In this document: positions 5,385-5,480 of the stretch, piece by piece | Position numbering within the stretch: position 1 is the first letter of the stretch | How the letters are laid out: each line of letters opens with the position of its first letter | Assembly: GCA_023474385.1 (NCBI GenBank) | Contig: JAMCYB010000034.1 | Span: forward strand, 1 to 5,480 | DNA length: 5,480 bases | Direction of reading: 5' to 3' | Source of the DNA: Candidatus Martarchaeota archaeon | Lineage (GTDB): Archaea > Micrarchaeota > Micrarchaeia > Micrarchaeales > Micrarchaeaceae | Program-made: the position numbers and the translations under genes | Notes under the pieces: generated by a model | What the model saw: the letters and a program-made list of their open reading frames with translations, nothing else | What the model was told of the DNA's origin: nothing | Databases searched by the model: none

Positions 5385-5389
5385 ATCAC
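5385..5389 (-). promoter_or_regulatory. Ribosome binding site of prefoldin beta
   Basis: GTGAT on the minus strand matches the archaeal Shine-Dalgarno core (GGTGATC) and lies 3 bases before ATG 5381. The short spacing weakens it, but it favours this ATG over TTG 5399. Confidence 0.4.
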
Positions 5390-5424
5390 TTGACAGCAAT
5401 AGTCACATATAGTATGCACGGGAG

Positions 5425-5433
5425 ATATTTTAT
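5425..5433 (-). promoter_or_regulatory. Possible TATA box for the prefoldin-DHH-mre11 operon
   Basis: On the minus strand, ATAAAATAT lies just after the upstream gene's stop and about 44 bases before the prefoldin ATG. Transcription from it would start near 5400, giving a leader of about 20 bases. Read-through from the upstream gene is an alternative. Confidence 0.35.
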
Positions 5434-5480
5434 TACTTCTTTGCTCCAGGCTTGAAGTTCCTTATATGCTTGACAAAGGG
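5433..5480 (-). CDS. C-terminal end of an unidentified protein (partial)
   Basis: The minus strand enters the window with an open frame encoding 15 residues, PFVKHIRNFKPGAKK, and a TAA at 5435-5433. The basic tail and its codon choice look like the end of a real gene, possibly a small nucleic-acid-binding or ribosome-related protein, as often found before archaeal prefoldin beta. It is too short to identify. A second frame (5478-5386) is also open for 30 codons, so even the frame is not certain. Confidence 0.4.
   Translation of the reverse strand, partial: PFVKHIRNFKPGAKK

Noticed and set aside
5382..5399. TTG 5399 as the prefoldin beta start
   Set aside because: Adds six residues without homology; ATG 5381 follows a GTGAT site and gives the normal family length.
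5386..5478. Alternative minus-strand frame coding about 30 residues and ending at 5386
   Set aside because: It would run over the likely promoter and the prefoldin ribosome binding site. The shorter frame ending at 5433 has more gene-like codons, though the choice is not certain.
1..5480. CRISPR arrays, transposases, tRNA or rRNA genes, toxin-antitoxin pairs
   Set aside because: No regularly spaced repeats, no transposase or integrase motifs and no cloverleaf-like sequence were seen; coding sequence accounts for nearly all of the window.

Overview
The window reads as an archaeal chromosome fragment. The evidence is an archaeal-type adenylate kinase, a DUF106 (EMC3/Oxa1-superfamily) membrane protein, the archaeal/eukaryotic ribosomal proteins L34e and L14e, an archaeal cytidylate kinase, prefoldin beta, an Mre11-like nuclease, TATA-like boxes and GGTG/GTGAT Shine-Dalgarno sequences. 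Base composition is moderate and codon use favours AGG for arginine and ATA for isoleucine. A small-genome (DPANN-like, possibly Micrarchaeota-type) archaeon is my guess, but this cannot be settled from the sequence alone.

Left half, plus strand (48-2792): the C-terminal part of IMP dehydrogenase, then adk, DUF106, L34e, cmk and L14e. From adk onward this is the conserved distal end of the archaeal ribosomal-protein superoperon (usually secY-adk-DUF106-L34e-cmk-L14e). Here guaB, not secY, sits directly before adk. The genes are packed with gaps of 0-11 bases, except for a 156-base gap before L34e. That gap holds a TATA box, a pyrimidine tract and a hairpin. The block joins nucleotide supply (IMPDH, AMP kinase, CMP kinase) with ribosome assembly and membrane-protein insertion.

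Right half, minus strand (5480-2808): the last codons of an unidentified gene, then prefoldin beta, a DHH/DHHA1 phosphoesterase and an Mre11-like nuclease. The last three form a tight operon (4-base gap, then a 4-base ATGA overlap). The two halves converge with only 15 bases between the L14e and Mre11 stop codons.

The first 47 bases are an exact reverse complement of 296-342, inside the IMPDH gene, and they break the IMPDH frame. This looks like a fold-back chimera or assembly artefact at a contig end, not biology. I see no CRISPR array, insertion sequence, tRNA or rRNA. I do not see a clearly new system. The points most worth a second look are the altered substrate site of the Cmk homologue, the Asn-to-Thr change in Mre11 motif III with no Rad50 nearby, the prefoldin/DHH/Mre11 operon, and the structured L34e leader.
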